Source of the DNA: an uncultured Collinsella sp.
Lineage (GTDB): Bacteria; Actinomycetota; Coriobacteriia; Coriobacteriales; Coriobacteriaceae
Direction of reading: 5' to 3'
Assembly: GCA_934630735.1 (NCBI GenBank)
Contig: CAKTWK010000006.1
Span: forward strand, 1-64,000
DNA: 64,000 nt
Shown here: positions 34,767 to 43,824 of the stretch, in pieces
Layout of the letters: each line of letters opens with the position of its first letter
Numbering within the stretch: the first letter of the stretch is position 1
Program-made: the position numbers and the translations under genes
Notes under the pieces: model-generated
What the model saw: only the letters and a program-made list of their open reading frames with translations
Databases searched by the model: none
Told to the model about the DNA's origin: nothing

Positions 34767-35833
34767 TATGCGTTCCCCTGTTTGGTGCCCTTCATGCGGT
34801 ACAGGGAGTCCGCAAGAATGGCAGGGTTGTTAACGCCAAAGTCGCCCAGGCGCTCCGGATCCTCGCTGATGTCGTCCATGAGCTCCTGCAGCGATCCATA
34901 CTCGTCGACGATTTTCTCGGCCACGCCGTCGCGCACGACGGACACGCGCGAAAGCGTGCGCAGGCCCAACGGTGTCATGACGGAGTCCTCGTCCAGGTCG
35001 TCGTAACCCAGAACCGCCGCCACATGCTGCGGGTCGGACAAGTCCTTGGGCGTCATACGGCTCAGGTTGGCGCGGATCTTTTCGGCATTGGCCTCGGAAG
35101 AATCGCTCGCGTAGTCGCGAATCATCAGGTCGTACTCGGTATCCATGCTGGAGCCGGCGAGCTGCTCGAGCTGCATCTGCACGAGCTTGCCCTGGTTGCC
35201 CAACTTGACAATGCAATCCTTAAGCTCAGTCTTTGCCTGCTGCATGATCTCGAAACTCGAGAAAATGCCGGTGATGTCGGCGAGCGTAACGTAGTCGTCG
35301 AGCTCGAGGGCCGTCAGGCGCAGCAGGGAGCGATCGAGCGACTGACGGGTAGTCTGGAGCGTGGCGACGAGCTGGTTGACCGAGCTCATGATGGTGGTGA
35401 CGGGCTGGATCTCGTAGCTCTTGCCGTGGACGTACACGTTGACGACGGCACGACGAGCCGAAACCGAGATCACGATGGCGTCGGTGAGCACCGACATGCG
35501 AGCGGCAGTACGGTGACGCATGCCCGTTTCACTCGTGGCGAGCGAGGGATCGGGATTGAGGTGGAAGTTGGCGCGCAGGATCTGGGTGAGGTCGCCATCG
35601 ATGACGATGGCACCGTCCATCTTGGAAAGCTCGAACAGGCGGTTCGAGGTAAACGAAATGTTGAGCGGGAAGCCGTCGTTACCGGCAGCGAGTACGTTTT
35701 CGGTGTCGCCGACGCAGATAAGGGCACCCAGGTGACCAGCAATGATCATGTCGAGGGCGGTGCGGATCGGCTGGCCGGGGGCAGTCAGGCGAATAGCCTG
35801 TTCCATACGCTTTTGCAGCTCGTTCTTATCCAA
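34766..35833 (-). CDS. disA: DNA integrity scanning diadenylate cyclase DisA
   Basis: Makes cyclic di-AMP from two ATP and halts when bound to branched DNA. 355 residues: N-terminal DAC domain with DGA (73-75) and RHRTA (106-110), a helical linker, and a C-terminal HhH DNA-binding domain (LRTLSRVSVVRDGVAEKIVDEY). The start is a TTG at 35833, eight bases after GGGAG; no better in-frame ATG exists. It heads the operon disA-ispD-ispF-cysS; radA, a frequent neighbour, is not present. Confidence 0.95.
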   Translation of the reverse strand: MDKNELQKRMEQAIRLTAPGQPIRTALDMIIAGHLGALICVGDTENVLAAGNDGFPLNISFTSNRLFELSKMDGAIVIDGDLTQILRANFHLNPDPSLATSETGMRHRTAARMSVLTDAIVISVSARRAVVNVYVHGKSYEIQPVTTIMSSVNQLVATLQTTRQSLDRSLLRLTALELDDYVTLADITGIFSSFEIMQQAKTELKDCIVKLGNQGKLVQMQLEQLAGSSMDTEYDLMIRDYASDSSEANAEKIRANLSRMTPKDLSDPQHVAAVLGYDDLDEDSVMTPLGLRTLSRVSVVRDGVAEKIVDEYGSLQELMDDISEDPERLGDFGVNNPAILADSLYRMKGTKQGNA

Positions 35834-36004
35834 GGCATCGCTCCCATCGTATACGCTCCATAAACGCTAAATAGTTTCTCACGGTTTGCCCCCGCAGCGC
35901 TTGCGAAATCCGATGCTTACAGAATGAGCGAACACCGCTGGGGTAGTCAAAAGAGCCCCAACCCAAATGAGCTGCTTATGTGGTAGCATCGGGATTCACA
36001 TGAA

Positions 36005-36138
36005 TGAGGGAGTAGTCGCGTGACCGGGTTCGCCTCCGGTGGCGCGGTAAGTCAACACACTGGCCGATGCGGCCTGGCTTGCCTTAATGAACGAGACTCG
36101 TGGCTGTGCGCGCAACGCGTACGCCACGGGTCTTTTTT
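36005..36138 (+). promoter_or_regulatory. yybP-ykoY manganese riboswitch with terminator platform
   Basis: Upstream of mntP the sequence shows the motif's hallmarks: GGGAGTAG near the 5' end, GCCTGGCTTGCCTTAATGAACGAGAC in the 3' half, and an immediately following hairpin GACTCGTGGC/GCCACGGGTC (36095-36132) with six Ts. Mn2+ binding would favour the antiterminated form and switch on the exporter. The adjacent 35834-36004 has no gene. Confidence 0.88.
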
Positions 36139-36191
36139 GTTACTCCCCCAAGAGGTACACGCGGGCCCGCCCGCAGAGAGGGAGTCAGACT

Positions 36192-36770
36192 ATGGGACTC
36201 GCAGAGCTCGTGCTGCTCGCCGTTGGCCTTTCGATGGACGCCTTTGCCGTATCCATCTGCAAGGGCCTTGGCATGAAGAAGATCAACCTTAAAGTCGCCG
36301 CGGTGCTCGGCCTGTTCTTTGGCGGCTTTCAGGCCGGCATGCCCGTAATCGGATGGGCGCTTGGCAGTCAATTCATGGGCATCATCGGACCCATCGACCA
36401 TTGGATCGCCTTTATCCTTTTGGCCTTTATCGGCGGCAAAATGCTGTGGGAAGCCTTTACCGAGGACGAGAATGAAGGCGACGGCAAGGATGCCGAAAAG
36501 ATTGACCTGGGCGAGTACCTGATCCTCGCCATCGCCACCTCAATCGACGCCCTAGCCGTAGGCATCTCATTTGCGGCGCTCTCGGTTGACATCGTTCCCG
36601 CTGTATCGCTTATCGGCGTCACAACGTTTATCTTCTCCGTCGCCGGCGTAGCGATCGGCCACACCTTTGGCGCGCGCTACGAAAAACCTGCCACCATCGT
36701 GGGCGGCATCGTGCTCATCCTCATCGGGCTTAAGATCATGCTTGAGCACCTTGGGATCCTCGCGCTGTAA
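36192..36770 (+). CDS. mntP: Manganese efflux pump MntP
   Basis: Six-helix inner-membrane Mn2+ exporter of the MntP/YebN family, 192 residues. Two repeats each carry the acidic signature: LSMDAFAVSICKG at the start and TSIDALAVGISFA in the second half, with Asp residues in the membrane. An acidic cytoplasmic loop (EDENEGDGKDAEK) separates the repeats. RBS GGGAGTCAGACT. Expression should be turned on by the manganese riboswitch upstream. Confidence 0.95.
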   Translation: MGLAELVLLAVGLSMDAFAVSICKGLGMKKINLKVAAVLGLFFGGFQAGMPVIGWALGSQFMGIIGPIDHWIAFILLAFIGGKMLWEAFTEDENEGDGKDAEKIDLGEYLILAIATSIDALAVGISFAALSVDIVPAVSLIGVTTFIFSVAGVAIGHTFGARYEKPATIVGGIVLILIGLKIMLEHLGILAL

Positions 36771-36796
36771 AACATCCTTCATAGGTCCAGCGTCAA

Positions 36797-36836
36797 TGTA
36801 AAGGCCTCATGCAGAGTTTTGCATGAGGCCTTTACA
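36797..36836. terminator. Palindromic hairpin after mntP
   Basis: GTAAAGGCCTCATGC/GCATGAGGCCTTTAC, 15-bp stem, loop AGAGTTTT-like. No long U-tract, but the position between mntP and hipB suggests termination. The loop contains one of the hipB operator-like motifs. Confidence 0.6.
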
Positions 36837-36877
36837 TGCAGACTTTTGCAGGTCATACTAATATGCAAAAGTCTGCA
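36810..36877. promoter_or_regulatory. Three TGCAGACTTTTGCA operator-like motifs upstream of hipB
   Basis: TGCAGAGTTTTGCA (36810-36823), TGCAGACTTTTGCA (36837-36850) and, inverted, TGCAAAAGTCTGCA (36864-36877). The last two form a 14-bp-arm palindrome with 13 bp between, 15 bp before the hipB start region. Likely autoregulatory HipB sites. Confidence 0.65.
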
Positions 36878-36892
36878 CGTTTGGAGATCGCC

Positions 36893-37363
36893 ATGGACAC
36901 CCTTCCCATCACCACGCCGCGCCAAGTTGGCATCTACGTTCGCCAGGCACGCGAGGCTCAGGGTCTCACCCGTGCCGCCCTCGCCAAAACGGCCGGCGTT
37001 TCGGAGCGCTTGCTCGCATCGCTCGAGCTAGGAGACGCTACCGGTATTCGGCTCGACAAGCTGTTGGTGATTTTCGATGCTCTCGGATTGGCGCTCGCCG
37101 CTCAAGGGGATATCGCCGAAACGAAAAATGAGCAGTCAGCCAACGTCCCGCATGCCAATCCGCTGCCTCGCAGCATCCCCAGGCGCCATCACACTCAACG
37201 TCCTCATCATCGCAACCGTCGTAGTACCGCCATTCCGGCTCTTGCAGATACCCCCTTTACATCCGCACTCTACGACGAGGTCTTCGCCGATTTCGCCATG
37301 TCCAATCTCGGAGTCTCGATTGCCGCTAATGCACCCGCCCAAGCCAAGTCTGAAGGGAAATAG
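36893..37363 (+). CDS. hipB: HipB-like antitoxin, HTH (XRE) domain
   Basis: Antitoxin and repressor of the hipBA pair. 156 residues: an XRE helix-turn-helix in about 8-70 (QVGIYVRQAREAQGLTRAALAKTAGVSERLLASLE), then a Pro/Arg/His-rich, probably disordered tail, making it longer than E. coli HipB (88 residues). The ATG at 36893 follows TTGGAGATCGCC; an ATG at 36836 would lie within the operator motifs. Three bp separate it from hipA. Confidence 0.85.
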   Translation: MDTLPITTPRQVGIYVRQAREAQGLTRAALAKTAGVSERLLASLELGDATGIRLDKLLVIFDALGLALAAQGDIAETKNEQSANVPHANPLPRSIPRRHHTQRPHHRNRRSTAIPALADTPFTSALYDEVFADFAMSNLGVSIAANAPAQAKSEGK

Positions 37364-37366
37364 TCT

Positions 37367-38671
37367 ATGGCCAGAAAAACGCTTCGGACTATTATTTGCG
37401 GCGTACCTGCGGGAACGCTCACGCAAGATGAGAACGGTCTTATCAGCTTTACCTACGATCATGACTATGACGGGCCAGCCCTATCGACCAACATACCCGT
37501 ATCAAATCGCACATACGGCCAACAGGTCATGAATCCGTACTTGTTTGGCCTTCTACCCGACAGCGAGGACCAACGAAAAGCGATTGCCGCCGAATTCAAC
37601 GTTAGGCCCAACAATCCCGTTGCGTTGCTCAGCCATATCGGACTCGACTGTCCGGGCGGAGTGCAGTTTTGTGCCGAAGAAGATGCCGACGCCGTCCTGC
37701 ATCGCGCTGGCGACTACCGCCCTATACACGACCACGAAATTGCTCTCCATCTCAAGTCGATCAGAGATGACCGCGATGCATCGTGGATGGGTCTAGATGA
37801 AAGTTGGTCACTTGGAGGCAACCAGGGCAAGTTCGCGCTCGCGTTCATAAACGGCCGCTGGTGCGAATGCATGGGCTCCTCGCCCACGACGCATATTTTC
37901 AAAAATGGCGTTATCGGATTTAAACTCGAGGCTCTCAATGAGTTTGTCTGCATGAAAAGCGCCCAGCGCGCCGGTATCGCAACGGCAAACGTCGAATATC
38001 GTATGTTTGAGGACGAACCTGCCCTCATTGTTGAGCGCTATGACCGCGTGAAAGTCGAAGACGGAACGATCAGGCGCCTACATCAAGAAGACCTCTGTCA
38101 GGCACTTGGGGTGATGCCCGCCCAAAAGTACACAGCAGACGGCGGCCCGACCACCCGCGACATTCAAGAGCTCCTCGTAAATACGAGCCACCATCAACTT
38201 AACCTGTATCTGTTTACGCAGATACTGTTCTTCAACACCATTATCGGCGCACCGGATGCGCACGCGAAAAACTATTCCCTACTCCTTGGAAACGACGGCG
38301 CAGCCATGATGGCTCGAATGTACGATGTCGCATCGGGGCTGGCATACGAGCGCATGCGCCGCCGGGCGCGTCTTGCCATGAGCGTTGGCGGCGAAAATCG
38401 TGTGGGGCGCATCGGTCCAGGCGCTATCCGCCAATACCACGGTATGGGAGACCCCGCGCTGGAGGCGACGCTCACCGATGCCGGGCTATCCGAGAAGTTT
38501 TGCTTTGCGACCATGATGGACCTCGCCTACGAGGTGCCCATTTGCATGGAAGAGGTCATGGACGAATACGCCGACCTGCCCGGCATGACGGACCTGCGCG
38601 AGCATATGCTCGGCCCTGTCCGCGAAAACTGCCAGCGCACCCTCGACCTCATCAAGGCGGATATGGGCTAG
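37367..38671 (+). CDS. hipA: HipA-family Ser/Thr kinase toxin
   Basis: Type II toxin kinase; E. coli HipA phosphorylates glutamyl-tRNA synthetase and induces persistence. 434 residues with the N-terminal couple_hipA part (YGQQVMNPYLFGLLPDSEDQR), the Ser-containing activation/P-loop-like SLGGNQGKFAL, ERYDR, LHQEDLCQALG, the catalytic GAPDAHAKNYSLL (Asp plus Asn) and YDVASGLAYE. All key motifs are present, so the kinase appears intact. Target unknown here. Confidence 0.92.
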   Translation: MARKTLRTIICGVPAGTLTQDENGLISFTYDHDYDGPALSTNIPVSNRTYGQQVMNPYLFGLLPDSEDQRKAIAAEFNVRPNNPVALLSHIGLDCPGGVQFCAEEDADAVLHRAGDYRPIHDHEIALHLKSIRDDRDASWMGLDESWSLGGNQGKFALAFINGRWCECMGSSPTTHIFKNGVIGFKLEALNEFVCMKSAQRAGIATANVEYRMFEDEPALIVERYDRVKVEDGTIRRLHQEDLCQALGVMPAQKYTADGGPTTRDIQELLVNTSHHQLNLYLFTQILFFNTIIGAPDAHAKNYSLLLGNDGAAMMARMYDVASGLAYERMRRRARLAMSVGGENRVGRIGPGAIRQYHGMGDPALEATLTDAGLSEKFCFATMMDLAYEVPICMEEVMDEYADLPGMTDLREHMLGPVRENCQRTLDLIKADMG

Positions 38672-38702
38672 GCGCCAATCAATTCACATTTCTTAAAAGA
38701 AG

Positions 38703-38742
38703 AGAGGGGGGCACCCGTCGCAAAAGCTCGGATGCCCCCCTC
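38703..38742. terminator. Bidirectional hairpin between hipA and pepD
   Basis: GAGGGGGGCA/TGCCCCCCTC arms; on the minus strand TCTCTTCTTTT follows, on the plus strand only AT-rich DNA. Serves convergent hipA and pepD. Confidence 0.65.
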
Positions 38743-38797
38743 ATAATGTCATTTGCAATCCGCTAGCACATGGCTCGGACCGCTGCTAGCGCAACCT

Positions 38798-40255
38798 TTA
38801 CGCAGCGAGGCGCTTGAGGACGTCGATGAGCAGCTCGTAGAAGCGCTCGGCAGAAGCGAGCTCCATGCTCTCGTCCGGGGTGTGGACATCGGAGAGCGTC
38901 GGGCCCACGGCGATGGCGTCCAGGCCGTGCAGGGCCTCAGCAAACAGGCCGCACTCAAGGCCGGCGTGAATGGACTCGATGCGCAGCTCGGAGCCAAAGA
39001 GCTCGCGATAGCTCTCGACAAAAACGTCGCGGACCGGCGAATGCTCGGCATAGCTCCAGCCGGGATACTCGAACTCGAACTTGGCGTCGAAGCCCAGGAC
39101 ATCGGCCAGCGTCTGCAGGCGATCCTTGAACTCGTTCTGCAGCGAGGTGATCGAGGAGCGCGGGGACAGCATGATCTTGACCTGGTCGTCGGAAGTGGCG
39201 ACCACGCCGATGTTGGAGGAAACCTCGACGGAGCCGTCGGTGGCGACGTTGCGGCGAATCACGCCGTTAGGGGCAAGACGCAGGGCGCGGATGAGGGCAA
39301 GCGCGGACTTCTGGTCCATGGCCTCGACCTCGGCGTCGTCGGCAATCTCGACGGTGCAGGTAAAGCCGGGGTCGAAGACCTCGAGCTCGGCAGTGACGTC
39401 GGCGATGATGTCCTTTGCGATCTGGGCCGCGGCCTCGGCGGCAGCGTGGTCGGCGTAAACCAGCTCGGCCTTGCACTCACGGTTGATGGCGTTGTCCTTA
39501 GTGCCGCCGTTAAAGCTGACGATGGCGGGCTCGCCGGCGACCATCAGGCGGTCGATGATGCGGGCCATGATGAGGTTGCCGTTGCCGCGCTCCAGGTTGA
39601 TATCGTTGCCGGAATGACCACCCAATAGGCCGGAGATGTCGAGCGTGAGGGTGCTGCCGGTCTTGTGCTCGCGCACGATGGGGCAGGTGTAGGTAACGAC
39701 GACGCCGCCGGCGCAGCTGACGGTGGCAACGCCCTCTTCCTCGGAGTCAAGGTTAATCATGGTGCGGGCGCTAATCTGGGACTTGTCGAGCGTCTCGGCG
39801 CCGACCAGGCCAGTCTCCTCGTCGGTGGTGAATACGCACTCGAGGGCGGGGTGAACGATCGAATCGTCATTGAGAACAGTGAGCATCAGAGCGACGGCGA
39901 TACCGTTGTCGGCGCCCAGGGTGGTGCCGTTAGCGGTGAGGACACCGTCCTTGACGACCAGGTCGATACCGTCGGTCGTAAAGTCGTGCTCAACAGAGCC
40001 CAACTTGTCGCACACCATATCGATGTGGCCCTGCAGCATCACGGTCGGAGCATTCTCGGCGCCGGCAGAAGCGGGCTTGCGAATGATGACGTTGTAGACC
40101 TCGTCCTGGTACACATCGAGGCCGCGCTCCTTGGCAAACGCAACCAGGAAATCGCTGATGCCCTTCTCGTTGCCAGACCCACGGGGGATCGCGCTGACCT
40201 CCTCAAAGAAATGGAACAGCTGGGCGGGCTCGTAGCCGGTGATCTTGTAATCCAT
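38798..40255 (-). CDS. pepD: Aminoacyl-histidine dipeptidase (PepD), M20 family
   Basis: Cytoplasmic zinc dipeptidase with broad Xaa-His specificity. 485 residues; metal and catalytic motifs include VMLQGHIDMVCDK, TTLGADNGIAVA, FTTDEETGLVGA and NLDSEEEG, and a late HAGLECGLF. A lid/dimerisation domain sits in the middle. The ATG at 40255 follows CCAAGGAGGCACC; the longer frame upstream has no ribosome-binding site. Single gene, convergent with hipA. Confidence 0.93.
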   Translation of the reverse strand: MDYKITGYEPAQLFHFFEEVSAIPRGSGNEKGISDFLVAFAKERGLDVYQDEVYNVIIRKPASAGAENAPTVMLQGHIDMVCDKLGSVEHDFTTDGIDLVVKDGVLTANGTTLGADNGIAVALMLTVLNDDSIVHPALECVFTTDEETGLVGAETLDKSQISARTMINLDSEEEGVATVSCAGGVVVTYTCPIVREHKTGSTLTLDISGLLGGHSGNDINLERGNGNLIMARIIDRLMVAGEPAIVSFNGGTKDNAINRECKAELVYADHAAAEAAAQIAKDIIADVTAELEVFDPGFTCTVEIADDAEVEAMDQKSALALIRALRLAPNGVIRRNVATDGSVEVSSNIGVVATSDDQVKIMLSPRSSITSLQNEFKDRLQTLADVLGFDAKFEFEYPGWSYAEHSPVRDVFVESYRELFGSELRIESIHAGLECGLFAEALHGLDAIAVGPTLSDVHTPDESMELASAERFYELLIDVLKRLAA

Positions 40256-40403
40256 GGTGCCTCCTTGGCGCAACTGGTTAGACAGTAAGACATGCGACTT
40301 GTATATTCCCAGACTTTGCGTGCATAAACCAGTCGAAAACGCCGAGCGCCCTTGCATCATCGGCTAACGGCGGGGAAACGCCACTTTATTAAGATAAAGC
40401 AGG

Positions 40404-40931
40404 TTAGACGGGCCGCGCCGAAGGGACGTTTGACCCTTCAACCAACCTCAACGCTTGATCAACGTTTATGCATACGCCATTGGTATGTTTAATGAGATTT
40501 TTGTCCTCCGTCACGACGTAATCGACGTCGATGCGATTGGCAACGCCCAGCATCAGGTCATCCTCAAAGTCATTGTGATGATGCCGGAACACAAAGGAAT
40601 CGAACACCTCGTCCGCTCCAACCGAGGCGATAATCGACTTTTGCCGAATCAGGCGAACGCACGCCCACGCCGTCTCGTCGGCACCGGCGATGGCTTCTGG
40701 AGTGAGTGCTCCCACACGGCGAACATCAGCCTTCATCGCCCTTCCCAAGATGTAATAAACATCTTTGACAGACAGGGAGGACGAGAAGAGGATAATATCT
40801 TCCGCTTCCGCCGCACGAGAAAAGAGCTCGACTATCGGCCTGGTCGCATTCGTACGAGCAAAAAAGTAATCGAGCCAGACGCTCGTGTCTATTAACAGTT
40901 TGAGCGTATGCTTCGTTCCGACGCCGCTCAT
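40404..40931 (-). CDS. PIN-domain toxin (VapC-like ribonuclease)
   Basis: Predicted toxin RNase, 175 residues. PIN acidic residues are visible in KLLIDTSVWLDYFF, an internal acidic region, NDFEDDLMLGVA and YVVTEDKNLI. The ATG at 40931 overlaps the antitoxin stop by 4 bp (ATGA), the usual toxin-antitoxin coupling. VapC toxins normally cleave initiator tRNA or rRNA; the RelB-like partner rather than VapB makes the exact class uncertain. Confidence 0.85.
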   Translation of the reverse strand: MSGVGTKHTLKLLIDTSVWLDYFFARTNATRPIVELFSRAAEAEDIILFSSSLSVKDVYYILGRAMKADVRRVGALTPEAIAGADETAWACVRLIRQKSIIASVGADEVFDSFVFRHHHNDFEDDLMLGVANRIDVDYVVTEDKNLIKHTNGVCINVDQALRLVEGSNVPSARPV

Positions 40932-41293
40932 GATTCGATCCAATCGCCAAATCTCTCGCTCATCATTTGGTCGTATAACTCGTCGTAATCGAAGGCTTCA
41001 TCGGTGCTCGGCCTCTGAATCGAGAACCGCTCGTAAAAACTCGAAACTAACGCAGCCCCTTCCGAGACATGGGGCAAACGTGCCTTCGATCGTATGTCGT
41101 CAGACAGGGCTTCGTCATTATTCTTTTTTGCGGGCATATGGCCGTTCTCGATCAAGTATTGCCACAGCTCCCTCACCGCTTGGGACGGCGTCATACCGAT
41201 GCGCGCAAGCACCGCATCCCCCGCTTCCTTGAGTTGAGAATCGAGACGCACATTCATCTGGACGGAACGTCTGTCGAGCAACGTCGTTGCCAT
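40928..41293 (-). CDS. RelB/DinJ-type antitoxin
   Basis: Ribbon-helix-helix antitoxin of 121 residues: VQMNVRLDSQLKEAGDAVLARIGMTPSQAVRELWQYL is the RelB/DinJ pattern, and the C-terminal half would wrap the toxin. The ATG at 41293 has GGGGAGGCAAGGTT upstream. A 9-bp inverted repeat 17 bp further upstream is a likely self-repression site. Confidence 0.85.
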   Translation of the reverse strand: MATTLLDRRSVQMNVRLDSQLKEAGDAVLARIGMTPSQAVRELWQYLIENGHMPAKKNNDEALSDDIRSKARLPHVSEGAALVSSFYERFSIQRPSTDEAFDYDELYDQMMSERFGDWIES

Positions 41294-41309
41294 AACCTTG
41301 CCTCCCCGT

Positions 41310-41342
41310 TTGCTATACAAACCTCTTGAATAAGTATAGCAA
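41310..41342. promoter_or_regulatory. Operator-like inverted repeat of the RelB/PIN pair
   Basis: TTGCTATAC and GTATAGCAA, perfect 9-bp arms 15 bp apart, containing TATA-like -10 material and lying just upstream of the antitoxin start. Consistent with autoregulation. Confidence 0.6.
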
Positions 41343-41486
41343 GTTGTCAAGCAACTGGATGTCTCGACACAGAAGCACTTATTGGACCGGTTTTGCCGTT
41401 GTGGGATTAGTCACATATCTGCTGGATGAGCGGTAATACCAATATATAACCTTTGAAAACAGGCGAAGCCGTTAGCACTCTTTCAT

Positions 41487-42296
41487 TTATATGCTCCGTT
41501 TTCTGATGGCACACTTGATGATCCAACAAAGTCCGAGGATGACAATGGGAACGACTGTTGCCAGCGCTACAAATAGCAACGTCCCCGGCACGATGAATTG
41601 AATTGGTCGCGGGGACGCAAGGGTCGCCAGCCATGTCAAGTGCAGTGGCATATTTGGATTCCCGTACCCCAAATAAAGCAGCAGGATGATGAACGATAGA
41701 ACAAACGCGCCATTTCCAAAGAGCGAGATGGCCAGGACGAGCAGCAGGCATAACGTTGTGCAAATCAAGGCAGCAAGAGACAGCCGAAGAAGAAACTCTC
41801 CGATCATATCCATCGTCATTCCTATGCCACTCGCGCTTTGGACCGCACCAACGAGTATCGAAAAGAGAACAAAACCACCGACAAGCGTGACAATCGAGAC
41901 AAGAGTCCTTGCAACCAACAACTGTACTGTTTTCATTCCCCTTGCATAGGAAACAAGCCATTGAGATCCCGTTATCGGAGTTCGAAACGCATAGCCGATG
42001 ACGAGAACAGCAACAATAGGAAAGAACAGAGAATGGGCAAGCGGTGCCACAGCGGAAAGGTAGCGAGCTCCATCTTTAACGAGGTCTCCCGGAATTCCCC
42101 CAAAACCATATTGTGGGTTTGGAAAGAAGCCCATAACACCGTCGCCAAGCCAATCGCTCGTTCCGTAGGCTCTCCATGGTTCATAAGACGCAGAATAAAG
42201 CAATGCGAGCACGAAACCTGCCGCAATCAGCAGAAGAGGCGCCTTGCTCTTCATAACTCGATAGGCTTCGGCCTTAATCATATCTTCGCAGCGCAT
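41487..42296 (-). CDS. ABC transporter permease, LanG/LanE-like
   Basis: A 269-residue membrane protein with about six helices (PLLLIAAGFVLALLYSASYE, then LFFPIVAVLVIGYAFRTPI and FILLLLYLGYG). It is homologous in layout to the preceding permease and forms with it and the ATPase at 43080 a three-subunit exporter of the type that gives self-immunity to antimicrobial peptides (LanFEG/BcrAB-like). The ATG at 42296 is 2 bp after the stop of the upstream gene, with GAGGAGGGGG as ribosome-binding site. Base composition is lower in GC than surrounding housekeeping genes. Confidence 0.8.
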   Translation of the reverse strand: MRCEDMIKAEAYRVMKSKAPLLLIAAGFVLALLYSASYEPWRAYGTSDWLGDGVMGFFPNPQYGFGGIPGDLVKDGARYLSAVAPLAHSLFFPIVAVLVIGYAFRTPITGSQWLVSYARGMKTVQLLVARTLVSIVTLVGGFVLFSILVGAVQSASGIGMTMDMIGEFLLRLSLAALICTTLCLLLVLAISLFGNGAFVLSFIILLLYLGYGNPNMPLHLTWLATLASPRPIQFIVPGTLLFVALATVVPIVILGLCWIIKCAIRKRSI

Positions 42297-42298
42297 TT

Positions 42299-43102
42299 CT
42301 ACCCCCTCCTCGCTTTGATTCCCATGACCCCGAGCTGCAACGAAACAACGGTGCAAATAACAGAGAAAAGAATGATCTGATTAATGGCTAGGCCTTGAAA
42401 GCACAGATTTCCAAGATGACGTAAGTATGGTCCGACTGAGAGCCACCAGGGAATTTGCGTCGATGCGTGATTGGAAAAGACCACCAGCGTATATTCATCG
42501 GAGGCGAGCAGCGTCCCGACCAACACCAACATAATGCTAAGCGGTGCATTTCTAAGTAAATAGAAAACTGCCATCGACTGAGCTACTAATGCAGCCAAAA
42601 TAGCATCAATCAAAAGCAACACGGGCAGGTATCTATCAAGAAACACCCGCCCATCCACATAGCAGCCAAGCGGAGATTTGAAGAGAGTAAATCCCGAAAA
42701 CAGGTTGAACGCTATTGAAGTTGCAATCGTCAGAACAAGCCACTTTGCGACAACGGCCTTTGCTATACCCGTACCCTTTGCATACGTCACTTCAGAAGAC
42801 CTGCTTTGATAATCCATCGCACAGGAAATAACAATGCATCCGACCAGAACGAAAAACCACTCGTAGGTCATGAATAGTGCCGTCCGAACCGCCGAACCAG
42901 CCGGGTCAGTCTTGTCGAGGATGTTCGCAAAGAAACCGATCTGTTTGCCGACTCCCCCTAAATCAGATGTTCCATAGGTCCCATACATATTTGGATTACA
43001 GACATCTTTAACAATCCAAATCCCCCAGATCAACAACACGAAATAGGCTGGATTTCTGAGCAACCGACGGGCTTCGCATCTAATCAGTCGCAGAAGTTGC
43101 AT
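42299..43102 (-). CDS. ABC transporter permease, LanE/LanG-like
   Basis: Second membrane subunit, 267 residues, about six helices, beginning with a short cytoplasmic RLIRCEARRLLRNPAYFVLL. The extracytoplasmic loop after helix 1 contains MYGTYGTSDLGG; the paralogous permease has RAYGTSDWLGDG at the same place, showing that the two permeases arose by duplication. It overlaps the ATPase gene by 23 bp, with GGGGAGGCAGATA before its ATG. Confidence 0.8.
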   Translation of the reverse strand: MQLLRLIRCEARRLLRNPAYFVLLIWGIWIVKDVCNPNMYGTYGTSDLGGVGKQIGFFANILDKTDPAGSAVRTALFMTYEWFFVLVGCIVISCAMDYQSRSSEVTYAKGTGIAKAVVAKWLVLTIATSIAFNLFSGFTLFKSPLGCYVDGRVFLDRYLPVLLLIDAILAALVAQSMAVFYLLRNAPLSIMLVLVGTLLASDEYTLVVFSNHASTQIPWWLSVGPYLRHLGNLCFQGLAINQIILFSVICTVVSLQLGVMGIKARRG

Positions 43103-43808
43103 TATCTGCCTCCCCGATCAAATCCAAAAACCGCTTTTCCAGACTTCTGTCTTTATAGGAATTCTCTTCCTTAACGAGAAGTTTGCCTTGATGGAGAAAA
43201 GCGAAAGATGTCGCGACTTTCTCCAATTCATCTAGGTTATGGCTTGAAATGAGCACCGTTTTATCCCGCCTGTCCTTCAACGACAGCAGGAGATCACGCA
43301 CCTCAATCACACCCACTGGATCGAGCCCGTTTATGGGTTCATCCATGATGAGTAGTTGCGGGTTGCCCAGAAGAGCCGTTCCGATATCCAGGCGACGCTT
43401 CATGCCGAGCGAGTATTGTTTTACCGATGCATCCGCCGCATTTTCTAGGCCAACGGCAGCGAGCACTCGATTAACTTCACTTTTCGGCAGCCCCCACTCG
43501 ATACAGCGTGAGATCAAGTTTTCTCGACCGGTTAAGTTCAAGAATGCCCCACAGCCGTCAGGGACGAATCCGATATTTCTGCGTGCTCTTGCCAGGCCTG
43601 TTCTCCCAGACTCGCCGAAAAAACTGATTGAACCTTTCGTTGCTTTAAGCAAGCCAAGAAGAATATCGATCAACGTACTCTTCCCCGCGCCGTTCTCCCC
43701 AACGAGAGCGCACACTTCGCCCTCATCTATATCAAATGAAATATCAGACAACGCCCAGTTTTTTCCGTAGCGCTTTGATAGATCCTTGATTGAAATCGCA
43801 TTACCCAT
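43080..43808 (-). CDS. ABC transporter ATPase, BcrA/LanF-like
   Basis: ATPase of the cluster, 242 residues. Walker A LVGENGAGKST, signature QYSLGMKRRL, Walker B LLIMDEPINGLDPVGVIEVR. The Q-loop glutamine is replaced (GFVPDGCGAFLNLTGRENL has Asp), as in LanF-type ATPases where the Q-loop is an E-loop. With the two short permeases this matches antimicrobial-peptide immunity exporters. A strong terminator (43825-43871) precedes the gene, behind a tiny Cys-rich ORF, so expression may depend on read-through. Confidence 0.85.
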   Translation of the reverse strand: MGNAISIKDLSKRYGKNWALSDISFDIDEGEVCALVGENGAGKSTLIDILLGLLKATKGSISFFGESGRTGLARARRNIGFVPDGCGAFLNLTGRENLISRCIEWGLPKSEVNRVLAAVGLENAADASVKQYSLGMKRRLDIGTALLGNPQLLIMDEPINGLDPVGVIEVRDLLLSLKDRRDKTVLISSHNLDELEKVATSFAFLHQGKLLVKEENSYKDRSLEKRFLDLIGEADNATSATD

Positions 43809-43824
43809 GTCTCATGAACCTCAT

